This document shows, piece by piece, positions 53,562 through 63,286 of a stretch of DNA of 64,000 bases (positions are counted from its first letter, which is position 1; the number at the start of each line of letters is the position of its first letter). Source of the stretch: Chryseobacterium formosum (GTDB taxonomy: Bacteria > Bacteroidota > Bacteroidia > Flavobacteriales > Weeksellaceae); NCBI RefSeq assembly GCF_026460885.1, contig NZ_JAOVZW010000008.1, positions 394,432 through 458,431 on the forward strand, written 5' to 3'. The translations under genes were made by a program, and so were the position numbers. Under the pieces are notes generated by a model. That model searched no databases and was not told the origin of the DNA. It worked only from the letters and a program-made list of their open reading frames with translations.

Positions 53562-56500
53562 ATGCTAAGATTTTCCAAGATTTTGTTCCTCATCCTATTT
53601 CTATCCAATTTTTCAGAGGTTTTTGCTCAGAAATATTACGATACACAATGGGGTAAAGTACAAGAAAATTCCAAAAAAGGAACGTATAAATCAAATCTTC
53701 CCATTGTTTTAGAAATTCAAAAACAAGCTATGAAAGAAAATAATGCACTTCAATTGATTCGTTCTCTAAGAGCAGAATTCAGTTTAGTGAATCAGACAAC
53801 CGATGATGAAAAGAATGATTCTGAATCCAGGTTTTTTATAAAACTTCAATCTGCAGAAAAACAATTGAAAGGTGATGACCAGTTGGTTTATAAAGTTTTG
53901 CTTTCCGGTTTTTTGATGGATTATTACAATAATCATTCATGGGAAATTGATGGAAGAACAAATATTAATTCTCAAGATGTTGTGCAAATTGAGACGTGGA
54001 GCAAACTTGATTTTAAAAATTATTTGAATAAAAATTTCAAAGAATTAGATCAGCAGAATCAGGCAATGAAAAAAGTTGCTTTGGCAAAATATAAAGACGT
54101 TTTTTCGAACTCAGAAAATACCAGTTATTTCCCAAGTTTGCTAGATTGGTATTCGCTGAAAAAAGTAAGTTTTCTGTCTGATAATGGTTTGTTTACAAAA
54201 AATGAATTAGCGGAAAACAGAAATTCTATCAATACAATTTTTGATGAATTAATTGCTCAAAACAGCGGGAATTCAAAACTGTATTTTATGCACCAGAAAT
54301 TATCTGAAGACTGTAATTTCAATTCATGCAAAGACAAATTGGAGCAACTTCAAAGTTTAATGAAATCAAATATTGAAGGGGATTACAAGGTTTTGATTGC
54401 AGAAGAAATAATAAATGAATTGATTTTAAAAAATAAAGAAAAGGAAGCCATTCAATTTGCCAATTCTATAAAAAGTCAATATCCAAAATCTCCTTTTATT
54501 TATAATATTAAAAACAAGGAAAATCAGATTGTAAATCCTTTTTTAAGTATTAAGTATGAAGAGCAAACTCAGCCAAATTTACCCATTCATTTGGTTGCAG
54601 AATTTAAAAATGTGACCGAATTTTCTGTGAATATTTATGAAGTGAAAGATAATTGGTTGTCGTTTATGCAATATTCAAAGAATTCTTATAACAATACTTT
54701 TTCGAAAGTAAAGAAGACTTTGGTCAGAAAAGAAGTTTTTCAATTAAATGATCCTAAAGATTATCTGCTTCACAAAACTTCATTAGAAATAAAGCCGCTT
54801 TCTTCTGGAATTTATGTTGCAGAATACCAAGTTACCGGCGTGAAAAGTGATGAAAACAACGGTCAGAATTTTTATTTTTTAGTATCAAATCATAAGATTA
54901 TTTACCATAATAAAAGTGAAAAAAATCAGCTTTTAAATGAGCTAAAATTAGTCAGTTCGGAAAACGGAAAACCTGTTCTTAATGAAAATCTTTCATTTTA
55001 TGAATTTCTTCAGAATGAAACTTTAAATAAAATTGAAGGAAAAACAGATGATAAAGGTATTTTTAAACTTCCTGCAACCGAAAATAAAGAATATTACCGA
55101 ACCATTTTAGTGCAACAGCCGAAAACTAATGATTTCCAAATCATGCAAATGTATGGCTACAACAATCGGGAAGAGTACAATCCCAATAAACAAACCAGAA
55201 CTAAAGCTCAAATTTTCACAGACAGAGCAATTTACAGACCTGGACAAACTGTTTATTTTAAGGTTGTCAATACAAAAATTGATAAAGAAATTGAGGGAAT
55301 TGCTTCGGGTTTAAAACAAAAAATCACATTAAAAGATGCCAATAATCAGGAAGTTTCTGTTCAGAATTTTACATCTAATGAGTTTGGTTCTTATCACGGA
55401 AGTTTTATTTTGCCAAAAGGAAAATTGAACGGAAATTTCACTCTTTCAACAGATGGTGGAACGGATGGTTATAAAAATTTAAATGTAGAAGAATACAAAC
55501 GTCCGAAATTTGAAGTGACTTTTGAGCCTGTAAAAGATGAATATAAATATGGTCAAATCATTGAGTTAAAAGGTAAAGCAATGATGTTTTCGGGTGTTGC
55601 TTTGAGCAATACCAATGTGAATTATGAAATCAGAAAACAGAATATTCGCTGGAGATATTTTCCATGGTATCCGAATAATCACGAAAATGAAAACTCGATT
55701 CTTGGTGAAGCAAAAACCAATGAAAAAGGTGAATTCACTATAAAATTAGACCTGAAAAAAGATGATAAATTAGAAGGAATTCAAATTGATAATTATCAAA
55801 TCAATGCTTCGGTTACCGATATTAATGGTGAAACACAGACTGCAAATACAGATTTAAAAGTGTCGTCGGTTTCTCATTACATCAAAACGGATAATCTCAA
55901 TAATATTTTTGCAGGGGAAAATGTGAAATTGAAAGTTGAAACTAAAAATTACAACGAACAAAATCTTAAAAAATCATATCAGGTGAAATTATCAAAACTG
56001 GAAGCTCCGCAAAGAATTTTCAGAGATAATTTTAAAGATGAAGTTCAAAATTTACCGAAGCTGTCAAAAGAAGAATTTATCAGCAGATTTCCACATGATT
56101 TATATGATAAAAATGATCAGTTAGAAAATTGGAAAATATCATCTGTCATTCTGAATGGAGAAAAACTAAACGCAGAATCTTTAGATCTTGGAAAGCTTGA
56201 TTCCGGAGATTACAAACTGGAATTATACAATATTGAGGGTAAAGACACGATAAAATCTACACAAAATTTCAAAGTTTGGGATAAAAAGGCATTACAAAAT
56301 AATCAGAAAACTTTCCTTTCAGTTTTAGGTCCGAAAGATGAGGTTTTGAGAGGTGAAAAAGCTAAAATTTATGCTTATTCATCAGTTCCGAATGCTATGG
56401 TGAATATTTTTGTGCAAAACGGTTTAGGAAAAACAATTTCTGAAACTCAACAGTTTAAAAATGGAGTTTTAGAATATGAACTTGAAGTTCCAAAAGATAA

Positions 56501-59477
56501 AAATGTAAATAGTTTGAATATTCAGTTTCAGTTGGTTGCGTTTAATGATGTTCAGACTGAAACAGTTAATTTAAAAATCAAAAACTCAGAAGAAACTTTA
56601 AAAATTGAAACCGTTACCTTCAGGGATAAAATAGAGCCAAATTCTAAGGAAAAATGGTTAATTAAAGTTTTAGGAAATGAAAAAGAGAAAGTTAATGCAG
56701 AGATTTTAGCGAATATGTATGATATGTCTTTGGATAAGTTTGCTGTAAATATTTTTGATTGGCAGAATTTATACAGTCCATATTCGATAGTAACTTCATA
56801 TTTAATTAATGAAAATCTTGAACAAAAATATTTCCATATTAGAATGGAAGATTTTAATGGAAAATATGTGGAAATTCCTCAGTTTAATTGGTTTGATTAT
56901 TATAGTATTGATAAATTAATACAAGGAAAAGCTGCCGGAGTAATTGCAGAGAAAGGAATAAAAACAGCAGCTTATTCACCTGCACCACAAAGTTTTCCAA
57001 GAATGAGAAAAGAAGTTATGGTTAATGATGCAGCAATTGATATTATTGCTTCTGGAAGGCAAGTAACGAAAGAGGAAATGAAAGAATATACCGATGTTAT
57101 CGATCCTGCTGCTTTATTTGAACAGGAATTAAATAAAATCCCAGTCCGTCAAAATTTAAACGAAACAGCCTTTTTTTATCCAGATTTAAAAACCGATTCT
57201 GAAGGAAACGTAAGTTTCGAATTTACTTCTCCCGAAGCTTTGACAAAATGGAAATTAATGTTCTTAGCTCACACAAAAGACGCAAGAGCAGCAACATTGG
57301 AAAAAGAAGTGGTGACGCAGAAAGAATTTTCAGTTACACCAAATTATCCAAGATTTTTGAGAGAAGGTGATGAGTTGAATCTTCAATCTAAATTATCCAA
57401 TTTAACAAGCAAAAAGTTAAGTGGTTCTGCACAACTGCAGATTCTTGATGCTTTCACCAACGAAGATATTTCAGATAAATTCGGATTGAGCACATTGACT
57501 GCAGTTTCCGGTTATAATAAAGAACAATCTTTTTCAATAGACGAAAACGGAAATTCAGCGTTAACTTGGAAAGTAAAAGTTCCGAATAACGTTTCATCAA
57601 TCATTCTGAAAGTGGTTGCAAAAGCCGGTCAATATTCTGACGGCGAACAAAAAGCAATTGCCATTCTTCCAAACAGAATGCTGGTTACAGACGCTTTGCC
57701 AATTTTTGTAAAAGAGGGTGAAACGAAAACTTTTGTTTTAGAAAACCTTAAAAATACCAATTCAACAACCCTGTCAAATGTTTTAAATACTTTGGAGCTG
57801 ACGACGAACCCGATTTGGGAAATTATGTTTGCGCTTCCAAGTCTGAAAAATGACCAGAATAATTCGGCTGATGTGATTTTTAATAAATGGTTTGCCGATG
57901 TTTTGGCTTCGGAAATTTTTAAAGCAAATCCGAAGATTAAAACAATCTTCGAACAATATCAGGATGCAGGAATACTAAATTCAAATCTTGAAAAAAATCA
58001 GGAACTGAAACAATTATTATTGGAAGAAACTCCATGGGTTTTGGAAAGTAAAAACGAAGAGGAACAGATGGCAAAATTAGCATTGCTTTTTGATACTAAT
58101 ACAATGAAAAATTCGATTAATCAGGATTGGGATGATTTCAAAAAACTCCAAAATCCAGATGGTGGCTTTTCTTGGTATCAAGGTTATCCGAGTTCTTATG
58201 GAACTTCGCTCTATATTCTTAAAAACTTAGGGAAAATAAATGTTTGGTTAAAAGACAATGTAAAAGATTATCAGTCTTCAGAACAAAAAGAATTGGTGGC
58301 GAAGTTGGTTCAATATGTAGACAATGAGATCAATAAATATTCAGATATTAAAGAAAAAAATATTTGGACCAACTGGACGCTTGATTATCTTGATACCCGC
58401 AATTATTGGGAAAAACAATATCCGTTAAAAGGAAATGGTGCAACTTTGAAATCTTTGGTAAAACAAAAAGTAAAGACGGCAAAAATTACAGATTTTACTT
58501 TTTTTGGGTTGCACAGAGCTGCTTTGTTGATGAATGATTATGGTTTGAAAGATGTTTCAGATAAATTATTGAACTATTTAAAAGAAACTTCTGTAGACTC
58601 CAAAACTCAAGGTGTTTATTGGAAACAGAATCTTGATGATTGGGGCTGGTTTAGTTCAAAAGTGGTGAATCATGCAGGAGCTTTGGAGGCTTTCAATAAA
58701 TTAAAGCCAAACGATCAGAAATTCATTGAAGACATGAAAATCTGGTTGATTACACAGAAAGAAGTTAATTCTTGGGGAAGTTCAAGAGGAACATCAGAAG
58801 TGATTTTTACCATTTTAAATTCAGGAAAATCCTGGACTTCAGCAGAAAGCGACAAAGCAACAATAATTTGGGGTGGAAAAGAATTGAAACCGCAAATTCA
58901 GGCAACAGGTTATGTGAAATCTACAGTCAAAACGGATAATTTAGATAAAAACTTAGCAACAGTTACTGTTACAAAACCTGGCGCAGGAATTGTTCAGGGT
59001 GGATTATTCTGGCAATATTATGAGAATTTAGATAAGATAAAATCTTCTGAGAATTATATTTCGGTTACTAAAGAATTATACAAAAAAATAAAAACGGTAA
59101 ATGGGGAAGAATTACAGAAAATTTCTTCTGAAACTCCTTTAAAAGTAGGGGATAAAGTTACCGTAAGAATGATTTTAAACACAGATCGTGCAATGGAATT
59201 TATTCACATCAAAGATATGCGAGCTGCAGGATTTGAGCCTTTAGATGTACTTTCTGGTTATCAATGGAAGAATAATTTAGGATATTACCAATCGGCAAAA
59301 GATGCATCTACCAATTTCTATATTCAATATATGCCGAAAGGAAAATATGTTTTTGAATACGATTACGTAGCCAATGTATCCGGAAAATTCTCCAACGGAA
59401 TTACCACAATCCAAAACTATTATGCACCGCAGATGAATGCTCATACAAAAGGTAGCAATGTAGAAATTATGGAATAA
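53562..59477 (+). CDS. Alpha-2-macroglobulin-like protein (YfhM type), thioester motif absent
   Basis: 1971 residues with a signal peptide (ILFLILFLSNFSEVFAQ). Macroglobulin domains include the MG2 stretch QIFTDRAIYRPGQTVYFKVV and the A2M core FFYPDLKTDSEGNVSFEFTSPEALTKWKLMFLAHT. The helical TED domain follows (NPDGGFSWYQGYPSSYGTSLYIL). Where other members have CxEQ, this one reads LPSLKNDQNNSADVIFNKW, so the thioester Cys is missing. A short LIQGKAAGV motif like TonB-receptor plugs lies near residue 1125. It probably traps or shields against proteases in the periplasm. Confidence 0.9.
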   Translation: MLRFSKILFLILFLSNFSEVFAQKYYDTQWGKVQENSKKGTYKSNLPIVLEIQKQAMKENNALQLIRSLRAEFSLVNQTTDDEKNDSESRFFIKLQSAEKQLKGDDQLVYKVLLSGFLMDYYNNHSWEIDGRTNINSQDVVQIETWSKLDFKNYLNKNFKELDQQNQAMKKVALAKYKDVFSNSENTSYFPSLLDWYSLKKVSFLSDNGLFTKNELAENRNSINTIFDELIAQNSGNSKLYFMHQKLSEDCNFNSCKDKLEQLQSLMKSNIEGDYKVLIAEEIINELILKNKEKEAIQFANSIKSQYPKSPFIYNIKNKENQIVNPFLSIKYEEQTQPNLPIHLVAEFKNVTEFSVNIYEVKDNWLSFMQYSKNSYNNTFSKVKKTLVRKEVFQLNDPKDYLLHKTSLEIKPLSSGIYVAEYQVTGVKSDENNGQNFYFLVSNHKIIYHNKSEKNQLLNELKLVSSENGKPVLNENLSFYEFLQNETLNKIEGKTDDKGIFKLPATENKEYYRTILVQQPKTNDFQIMQMYGYNNREEYNPNKQTRTKAQIFTDRAIYRPGQTVYFKVVNTKIDKEIEGIASGLKQKITLKDANNQEVSVQNFTSNEFGSYHGSFILPKGKLNGNFTLSTDGGTDGYKNLNVEEYKRPKFEVTFEPVKDEYKYGQIIELKGKAMMFSGVALSNTNVNYEIRKQNIRWRYFPWYPNNHENENSILGEAKTNEKGEFTIKLDLKKDDKLEGIQIDNYQINASVTDINGETQTANTDLKVSSVSHYIKTDNLNNIFAGENVKLKVETKNYNEQNLKKSYQVKLSKLEAPQRIFRDNFKDEVQNLPKLSKEEFISRFPHDLYDKNDQLENWKISSVILNGEKLNAESLDLGKLDSGDYKLELYNIEGKDTIKSTQNFKVWDKKALQNNQKTFLSVLGPKDEVLRGEKAKIYAYSSVPNAMVNIFVQNGLGKTISETQQFKNGVLEYELEVPKDKNVNSLNIQFQLVAFNDVQTETVNLKIKNSEETLKIETVTFRDKIEPNSKEKWLIKVLGNEKEKVNAEILANMYDMSLDKFAVNIFDWQNLYSPYSIVTSYLINENLEQKYFHIRMEDFNGKYVEIPQFNWFDYYSIDKLIQGKAAGVIAEKGIKTAAYSPAPQSFPRMRKEVMVNDAAIDIIASGRQVTKEEMKEYTDVIDPAALFEQELNKIPVRQNLNETAFFYPDLKTDSEGNVSFEFTSPEALTKWKLMFLAHTKDARAATLEKEVVTQKEFSVTPNYPRFLREGDELNLQSKLSNLTSKKLSGSAQLQILDAFTNEDISDKFGLSTLTAVSGYNKEQSFSIDENGNSALTWKVKVPNNVSSIILKVVAKAGQYSDGEQKAIAILPNRMLVTDALPIFVKEGETKTFVLENLKNTNSTTLSNVLNTLELTTNPIWEIMFALPSLKNDQNNSADVIFNKWFADVLASEIFKANPKIKTIFEQYQDAGILNSNLEKNQELKQLLLEETPWVLESKNEEEQMAKLALLFDTNTMKNSINQDWDDFKKLQNPDGGFSWYQGYPSSYGTSLYILKNLGKINVWLKDNVKDYQSSEQKELVAKLVQYVDNEINKYSDIKEKNIWTNWTLDYLDTRNYWEKQYPLKGNGATLKSLVKQKVKTAKITDFTFFGLHRAALLMNDYGLKDVSDKLLNYLKETSVDSKTQGVYWKQNLDDWGWFSSKVVNHAGALEAFNKLKPNDQKFIEDMKIWLITQKEVNSWGSSRGTSEVIFTILNSGKSWTSAESDKATIIWGGKELKPQIQATGYVKSTVKTDNLDKNLATVTVTKPGAGIVQGGLFWQYYENLDKIKSSENYISVTKELYKKIKTVNGEELQKISSETPLKVGDKVTVRMILNTDRAMEFIHIKDMRAAGFEPLDVLSGYQWKNNLGYYQSAKDASTNFYIQYMPKGKYVFEYDYVANVSGKFSNGITTIQNYYAPQMNAHTKGSNVEIME

Positions 59478-59518
59478 TTTTTGAGTTAAGGAATTGATAA
59501 TTTTTAAATACATTAATT

Positions 59519-60007
59519 ATGAAATTTTTAAAAGCTATATCTGCCTTTTTAATGATATTTTTTATTGGAAATATTTCAGCTCAAAAGAAAACAGAAAAAT
59601 TTGAAAAACTTCAGATTGATATGTTCCCAAAAGCTAAAGAAGGATTTAAGCAGGTTTATATTCAATTGCCGGTTGTAAAAAATGAAAATGACTTGAAAGT
59701 AGAATTTTTTGTAGGGGTTGAAAAATTACTCGATTGTAACAAACATTTTTTAATGGGAAAAGTTACTACCCAAGATTTGCAGGGTTGGGGTTATAACTAT
59801 TACGAAGTAGAATCCAACGGTGAAACGGGCGGAACTTTAATGGCTTGTCCGGATCAGAAAAAGACAAAGAAATTTGTTTCTCTACAACCCGAAATTGTGA
59901 GATACAACAGTAAATTACCAATGGTTTTTTATGTGCCTAAAGATTTGGAAGTTCGTTACAGAATTTTACGTCCCGATGCTGCGATGAAAAAAGCAGTTCA
60001 GAAATAA
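59519..60007 (+). CDS. eco: Ecotin (periplasmic serine-protease inhibitor)
   Basis: 162 residues with a signal peptide (LMIFFIGNISAQ). It aligns with E. coli ecotin: LKVEFFVGVEKLLDCNKH, LQGWGYNYYEV, MACPDQKKTKKFV and VRYNSKLPMVFYVP. Cys73 and Cys110 should form the disulfide. The reactive loop reads GGTLMACPD, so the P1 residue is Leu107 where E. coli has Met84. It inhibits trypsin-, chymotrypsin- and elastase-like proteases. It lies 41 nt after the alpha-2-macroglobulin gene. Confidence 0.93.
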   Translation: MKFLKAISAFLMIFFIGNISAQKKTEKFEKLQIDMFPKAKEGFKQVYIQLPVVKNENDLKVEFFVGVEKLLDCNKHFLMGKVTTQDLQGWGYNYYEVESNGETGGTLMACPDQKKTKKFVSLQPEIVRYNSKLPMVFYVPKDLEVRYRILRPDAAMKKAVQK

Positions 60008-60033
60008 GTGTAAATTAACTTTAAAATAATCTG

Positions 60034-60062
60034 CTCCTCACATATTTTGTGAGGAGTTTTTT
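60034..60062 (+). terminator. Terminator after ecotin
   Basis: 9-bp stem CTCCTCACA / TGTGAGGAG, followed by six T. It closes the A2M-ecotin unit. Confidence 0.92.
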
Positions 60063-60143
60063 GTTATAAATTGAAGCAATAGTAATTCAATAATTCACAA
60101 TTGGAGATCAAAAAAACTATTTTTAAATCATCCGAAATAATAT

Positions 60144-60151
60144 TATATTTG
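60144..60151 (+). promoter_or_regulatory. -7 promoter box TATATTTG
   Basis: 22 nt before the DUF1569 gene; perfect TAnnTTTG. Confidence 0.6.
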
Positions 60152-60172
60152 TTTACAAAGATTTAAACTAAA

Positions 60173-60628
60173 ATGGAAAACGTATTTGACGCAAAAGATG
60201 CTCAGAATTATATCAATAGAATAAATAATCTTGTAGAAGAAACTCATGGTTTATGGGGCAGAATGACGGTTGACCAGATGTTGGCACACTGTTGTGTATC
60301 TTATGAAATGGTATATGAACCCGAAAAACACAAAAAACCAGGGTCGATTGCCAAATTTATCCTGAAAAATTTTGTAAAACCAAAAGTGGTAAGTGAAAAA
60401 GCTTATCCGCACGATTCTCCTACTGCTCCTCAGTTTTTAATTAAAGAAAGAAAAAATTTTGAAGAGGAAAAGAAAAGATTAATTGGCTATATTCAAAAAA
60501 CGCAACAATTAGGCTCTCAGGCTTTTGACGGTAAAGAGTCGTTTTCTTTTGGAAAATTAAAATCTCACGAATGGAACAATATGTTTGCAAAACATTTAAA
60601 TCATCATTTGAGTCAGTTTGGAGTTTAG
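60173..60628 (+). CDS. DUF1569 (DinB-like) protein
   Basis: 151 residues, a helical bundle: NLVEETHGLWGRMTVDQMLAHCCVSYEM near the start and FGKLKSHEWNNMFAKHLNHHLSQFG at the end. The His residues of the DinB-like metal site are present (AHC, KHLNHHL). The function of the family is unknown; relatives are thiol-S-transferases. It opens a run of small genes with gaps of 1-6 nt. Confidence 0.87.
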   Translation: MENVFDAKDAQNYINRINNLVEETHGLWGRMTVDQMLAHCCVSYEMVYEPEKHKKPGSIAKFILKNFVKPKVVSEKAYPHDSPTAPQFLIKERKNFEEEKKRLIGYIQKTQQLGSQAFDGKESFSFGKLKSHEWNNMFAKHLNHHLSQFGV

Positions 60629-60629
60629 A

Positions 60630-61157
60630 ATGACTAAAATATTATTTTTCTTTTTACTGTTTCCGTTTTTTAATTTTTCTGCACAGTCGAATGATTTTCC
60701 TTTGAAAAATGAAGATTTCAGTAAGATAATCAGTAACGCAGATTTAGGTTTTGACGGTAAAATCGATGAAGGAAGTATAGACGTTAAATTTGTGAATATT
60801 TCCCGAGATTCCAAAAAACCGGAAAACTATTTTGTAAAAGGGATTTATACATTAAATGGGAAAAAATTAACGTGCTCAGGAAAATTAACTTTCAATTATG
60901 TTTTTAATGTAAAAGACCGTCCAAATGAAATGTTGGTATTTGGTGATTTTGAATTAAAGGGAACTCAGCCCGATGTTGATGATGGTTTTATGAAAGGCAA
61001 ATTCAGGATTCAAACAATGAAAAATCCTAATGACAGAGGTAATCATTCTAACACGACATTTAAAGGAATTTGGACAAATTTAGAAAGCGGAAAAGAATCT
61101 GAAGTTTGGTTTAGCAATTTTTCCCATAATGATATTTCTAAAGTTATATTTAAATAA
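60630..61157 (+). CDS. Secreted protein of unknown function (paralog of the next gene)
   Basis: 175 residues from MTKILFFFLLFPFFNFSAQ, a signal peptide. The ATG is 1 nt past the previous stop. The mature part has the pattern YFVKG...GKL...VFGDFEL...KGKF, shared with the downstream protein. It is probably a periplasmic beta-sheet protein; no family is named. Confidence 0.7.
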   Translation: MTKILFFFLLFPFFNFSAQSNDFPLKNEDFSKIISNADLGFDGKIDEGSIDVKFVNISRDSKKPENYFVKGIYTLNGKKLTCSGKLTFNYVFNVKDRPNEMLVFGDFELKGTQPDVDDGFMKGKFRIQTMKNPNDRGNHSNTTFKGIWTNLESGKESEVWFSNFSHNDISKVIFK

Positions 61158-61163
61158 TACACA

Positions 61164-61634
61164 ATGAAAAAACTTTTATTACTTTTTATTCTCATTTCGA
61201 ATTTTGCTTTTTCACAAATGCCAAATATTTCTAATGCATGGTTGAATAATTCAAAACCTTATGCAGGAACGATTGGAAATGACAAAGAAACCATTAAGCT
61301 TAAAATAGAAATTTCCGAGCAGGATAAGAAAAACGATCAGGAATATTTCGTTTCAGGATATTCTGTCGTAGAAAATAATTATTCGAAATTTGAAGGGAAG
61401 CTTAAAATCACCAAATACAAAGATTCTAAGAAAAAAGGAGTGGTTTATGGTGATTATGAATTGGTAGAAGAGAATAAAGGAAAGCATTCCGGAATTTTCA
61501 AAGGGAAGTTTGTTTATACTTTTAAATGGAATAAAACTTCAGAAAAAATTGAAAGCGAAAACATCGAATTAACAGGAAATTGGGTGAGTTATGATAAAAC
61601 TTTAGACTTTAAAACCAACTTAAAAAATCAATAA
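61164..61634 (+). CDS. Secreted protein of unknown function (paralog of the previous gene)
   Basis: 156 residues with a signal peptide (LLLLFILISNFAFSQ). It shares YFVSG...GKLKI...VYGDYEL...GIFKGKF with the preceding protein, so the pair probably arose by duplication. It is lysine-rich. Only 2 nt separate it from the next gene. Function is unknown. Confidence 0.7.
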   Translation: MKKLLLLFILISNFAFSQMPNISNAWLNNSKPYAGTIGNDKETIKLKIEISEQDKKNDQEYFVSGYSVVENNYSKFEGKLKITKYKDSKKKGVVYGDYELVEENKGKHSGIFKGKFVYTFKWNKTSEKIESENIELTGNWVSYDKTLDFKTNLKNQ

Positions 61635-61636
61635 TC

Positions 61637-62035
61637 ATGTTAAGAAATATACTTGCGGTTTTTGCCGGAATTATTGCCGGATCGATCTGTATTTGGGGAG
61701 TTGAAACTCTTAATCATCTATTGTATCCTTTTCCTAAAGGAATGAAACCAGATAATATGGAAGGTTTTAAAAATTATATTGAAACTCTTCCATTTTTAGG
61801 AAAATTCATGGTTATTGTTGGGTATGCTTTGGGAGCTCTGGTTTCAGGATTTATTGCTACAAAAGTTTCTAGAAGCGAGAAGCCAAATTCAGCGATAATT
61901 TGTGGTGTTATTTTCCTTTGCTTTACGATTTACAATATGTCAGTTTTGCCTACACCAGCTTGGTTTTGGGCTCTAGGAATTTTGGTTTGGGGATTGGTTT
62001 TAGTTGGATATAAATTGGCTTTAAACAAAAAATAA
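61637..62035 (+). CDS. Small four-helix membrane protein
   Basis: 132 residues with about four hydrophobic segments (ILAVFAGIIAGSICIWGV, FMVIVGYALGALVSGFIAT, IICGVIFLCFTIYNMSVL, FWALGILVWGLVLVGYKLAL). Similar unnamed proteins are common in Bacteroidetes. It is at the end of the DUF1569 run. Confidence 0.75.
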   Translation: MLRNILAVFAGIIAGSICIWGVETLNHLLYPFPKGMKPDNMEGFKNYIETLPFLGKFMVIVGYALGALVSGFIATKVSRSEKPNSAIICGVIFLCFTIYNMSVLPTPAWFWALGILVWGLVLVGYKLALNKK

Positions 62036-62140
62036 TTTTTCTCACAGATTTTGAAAAATTACGCTGATTGATTTTGGTGTTTTAAATCTGATAAGTCATC
62101 AAAATTTGCGTGAGTTCAAAAATAAATACATAACAATAGT

Positions 62141-62512
62141 ATGAAATTAGGCGTTTTTTCACTGAGTTTAAGTGTGAAAGATTTGACAAAATCGAAAGAG
62201 TTTTACGAAAAATTAGGCTTCAGTTCAATGGGCGGAAATATGGAGAGTAATTATCTCATCATGAAAAATGGAAGCACTTTAATCGGTCTTTTTCAGGCAA
62301 TGTTTGACGGGAATATGATGACTTTCAATCCGGGGTGGGATGAAAATGCGCAAAACCTGGAATCTTTTGATGACGTAAGGGAAATTCAGAAAAAACTCAA
62401 AGAAAGTGGAATCGAATTAGAAAAATCAGCAGATGAATCTACAACCGGACCAGAACATATTTTCCTCAAAGACCCTGATGGAAATATGATTCTTATCGAC
62501 CAACACAGATAA
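62141..62512 (+). CDS. VOC/glyoxalase-family protein
   Basis: 123 residues, a single VOC module: LGVFSLSLSVKDLTKSKEFYEKLGF at the start and GPEHIFLKDPDGNMILIDQH at the end. Metal ligands may be partly lost (Ser where the first His is usual). Substrate unknown. The gap before it carries no feature. Confidence 0.85.
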   Translation: MKLGVFSLSLSVKDLTKSKEFYEKLGFSSMGGNMESNYLIMKNGSTLIGLFQAMFDGNMMTFNPGWDENAQNLESFDDVREIQKKLKESGIELEKSADESTTGPEHIFLKDPDGNMILIDQHR

Positions 62513-62569
62513 TTATGGGTAATAAGTAATGTATAATAAAAAATGCATTTGCCGAAATCTAGTAACTTT

Positions 62570-62597
62570 ACATCTAACATCTAACATCTAACATCTA
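62570..62597 (+). repeat. Tandem 7-bp repeat ACATCTA x4
   Basis: Four perfect copies of ACATCTA end 21 nt before the next start codon, in the leader or promoter region of the PhnB-like gene. Copy-number change could alter expression. Confidence 0.8.
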
Positions 62598-62618
62598 ATT
62601 CAAACTAAACTATATAAT

Positions 62619-63068
62619 ATGGCAACAGTAAATGTTTATCTTACATTCAATGGCAACTGCAGAGAAGCTTTTGATTTTTACAAATCGGTTTTTGGTGGCG
62701 AATATCCGTACATCGGAACTTTTGGCGAAATGCCACCGCAAGAAGGAATGGAAATGTCTGAAGAAGACAAAAACAAAATTATGCACGTTTCTCTTCCGAT
62801 TTCAAAAGAAACAATTTTGATGGGAAGCGATACAGGCGGAGAATGGGCTTCAAGTCTAAAAATTGGAAATAATATTTCAGTTTCTATTAATACAAATTCA
62901 AAAGAAGAAGCTGACAAATTGTTCAACGGACTTTCTGAAGGAGGAAAAGTAACAATGGCAATGGAAGATACTTTTTGGGGCGCTTATTTCGGAATGTTTA
63001 CCGATAAATTCGACATCAATTGGATGGTAAATTACGACGATCCGGTAAAAATGCAGCAACATCCTTAA
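62619..63068 (+). CDS. PhnB-like VOC protein
   Basis: 149 residues: VNVYLTFNGNCREAFDFYKSVFGGEYP at the start and EDTFWGAYFGMFTDKFDINWMVNYD at the end, the standard PhnB/DUF899-neighbour VOC pattern. Function of the family is uncertain. It is preceded by the 7-bp tandem repeat. Confidence 0.87.
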   Translation: MATVNVYLTFNGNCREAFDFYKSVFGGEYPYIGTFGEMPPQEGMEMSEEDKNKIMHVSLPISKETILMGSDTGGEWASSLKIGNNISVSINTNSKEEADKLFNGLSEGGKVTMAMEDTFWGAYFGMFTDKFDINWMVNYDDPVKMQQHP

Positions 63069-63197
63069 TATTCATTTTTGAATAAGAATTAATAGTTATA
63101 AATAACCGGCAGAGTATTTTGTCGGTTTTAATTTTAAAATATATTTGCTCACAAAATCGATCAGAAATTTAATTAATAAAATATTTGTCCTTGCTGA

Positions 63198-63272
63198 GTG
63201 AAACGCCTTTGCGAACGAAAAATATTTTCAAACATAAAAAAAAACTTTGTGCCCTTTGCGTTAAAAACAAAT
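63198..63272. repeat. Dispersed short repeat (CTTTGCG motif, two copies)
   Basis: AACGCCTTTGCGAACG and TTGTGCCCTTTGCGTTAAAA lie 40 nt apart. Such CTTTGCG blocks recur in Flavobacteriia intergenic DNA. Nothing else is seen in the 63069-63286 gap. Confidence 0.3.
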
Positions 63273-63286
63273 AAAAAACAAACAAA

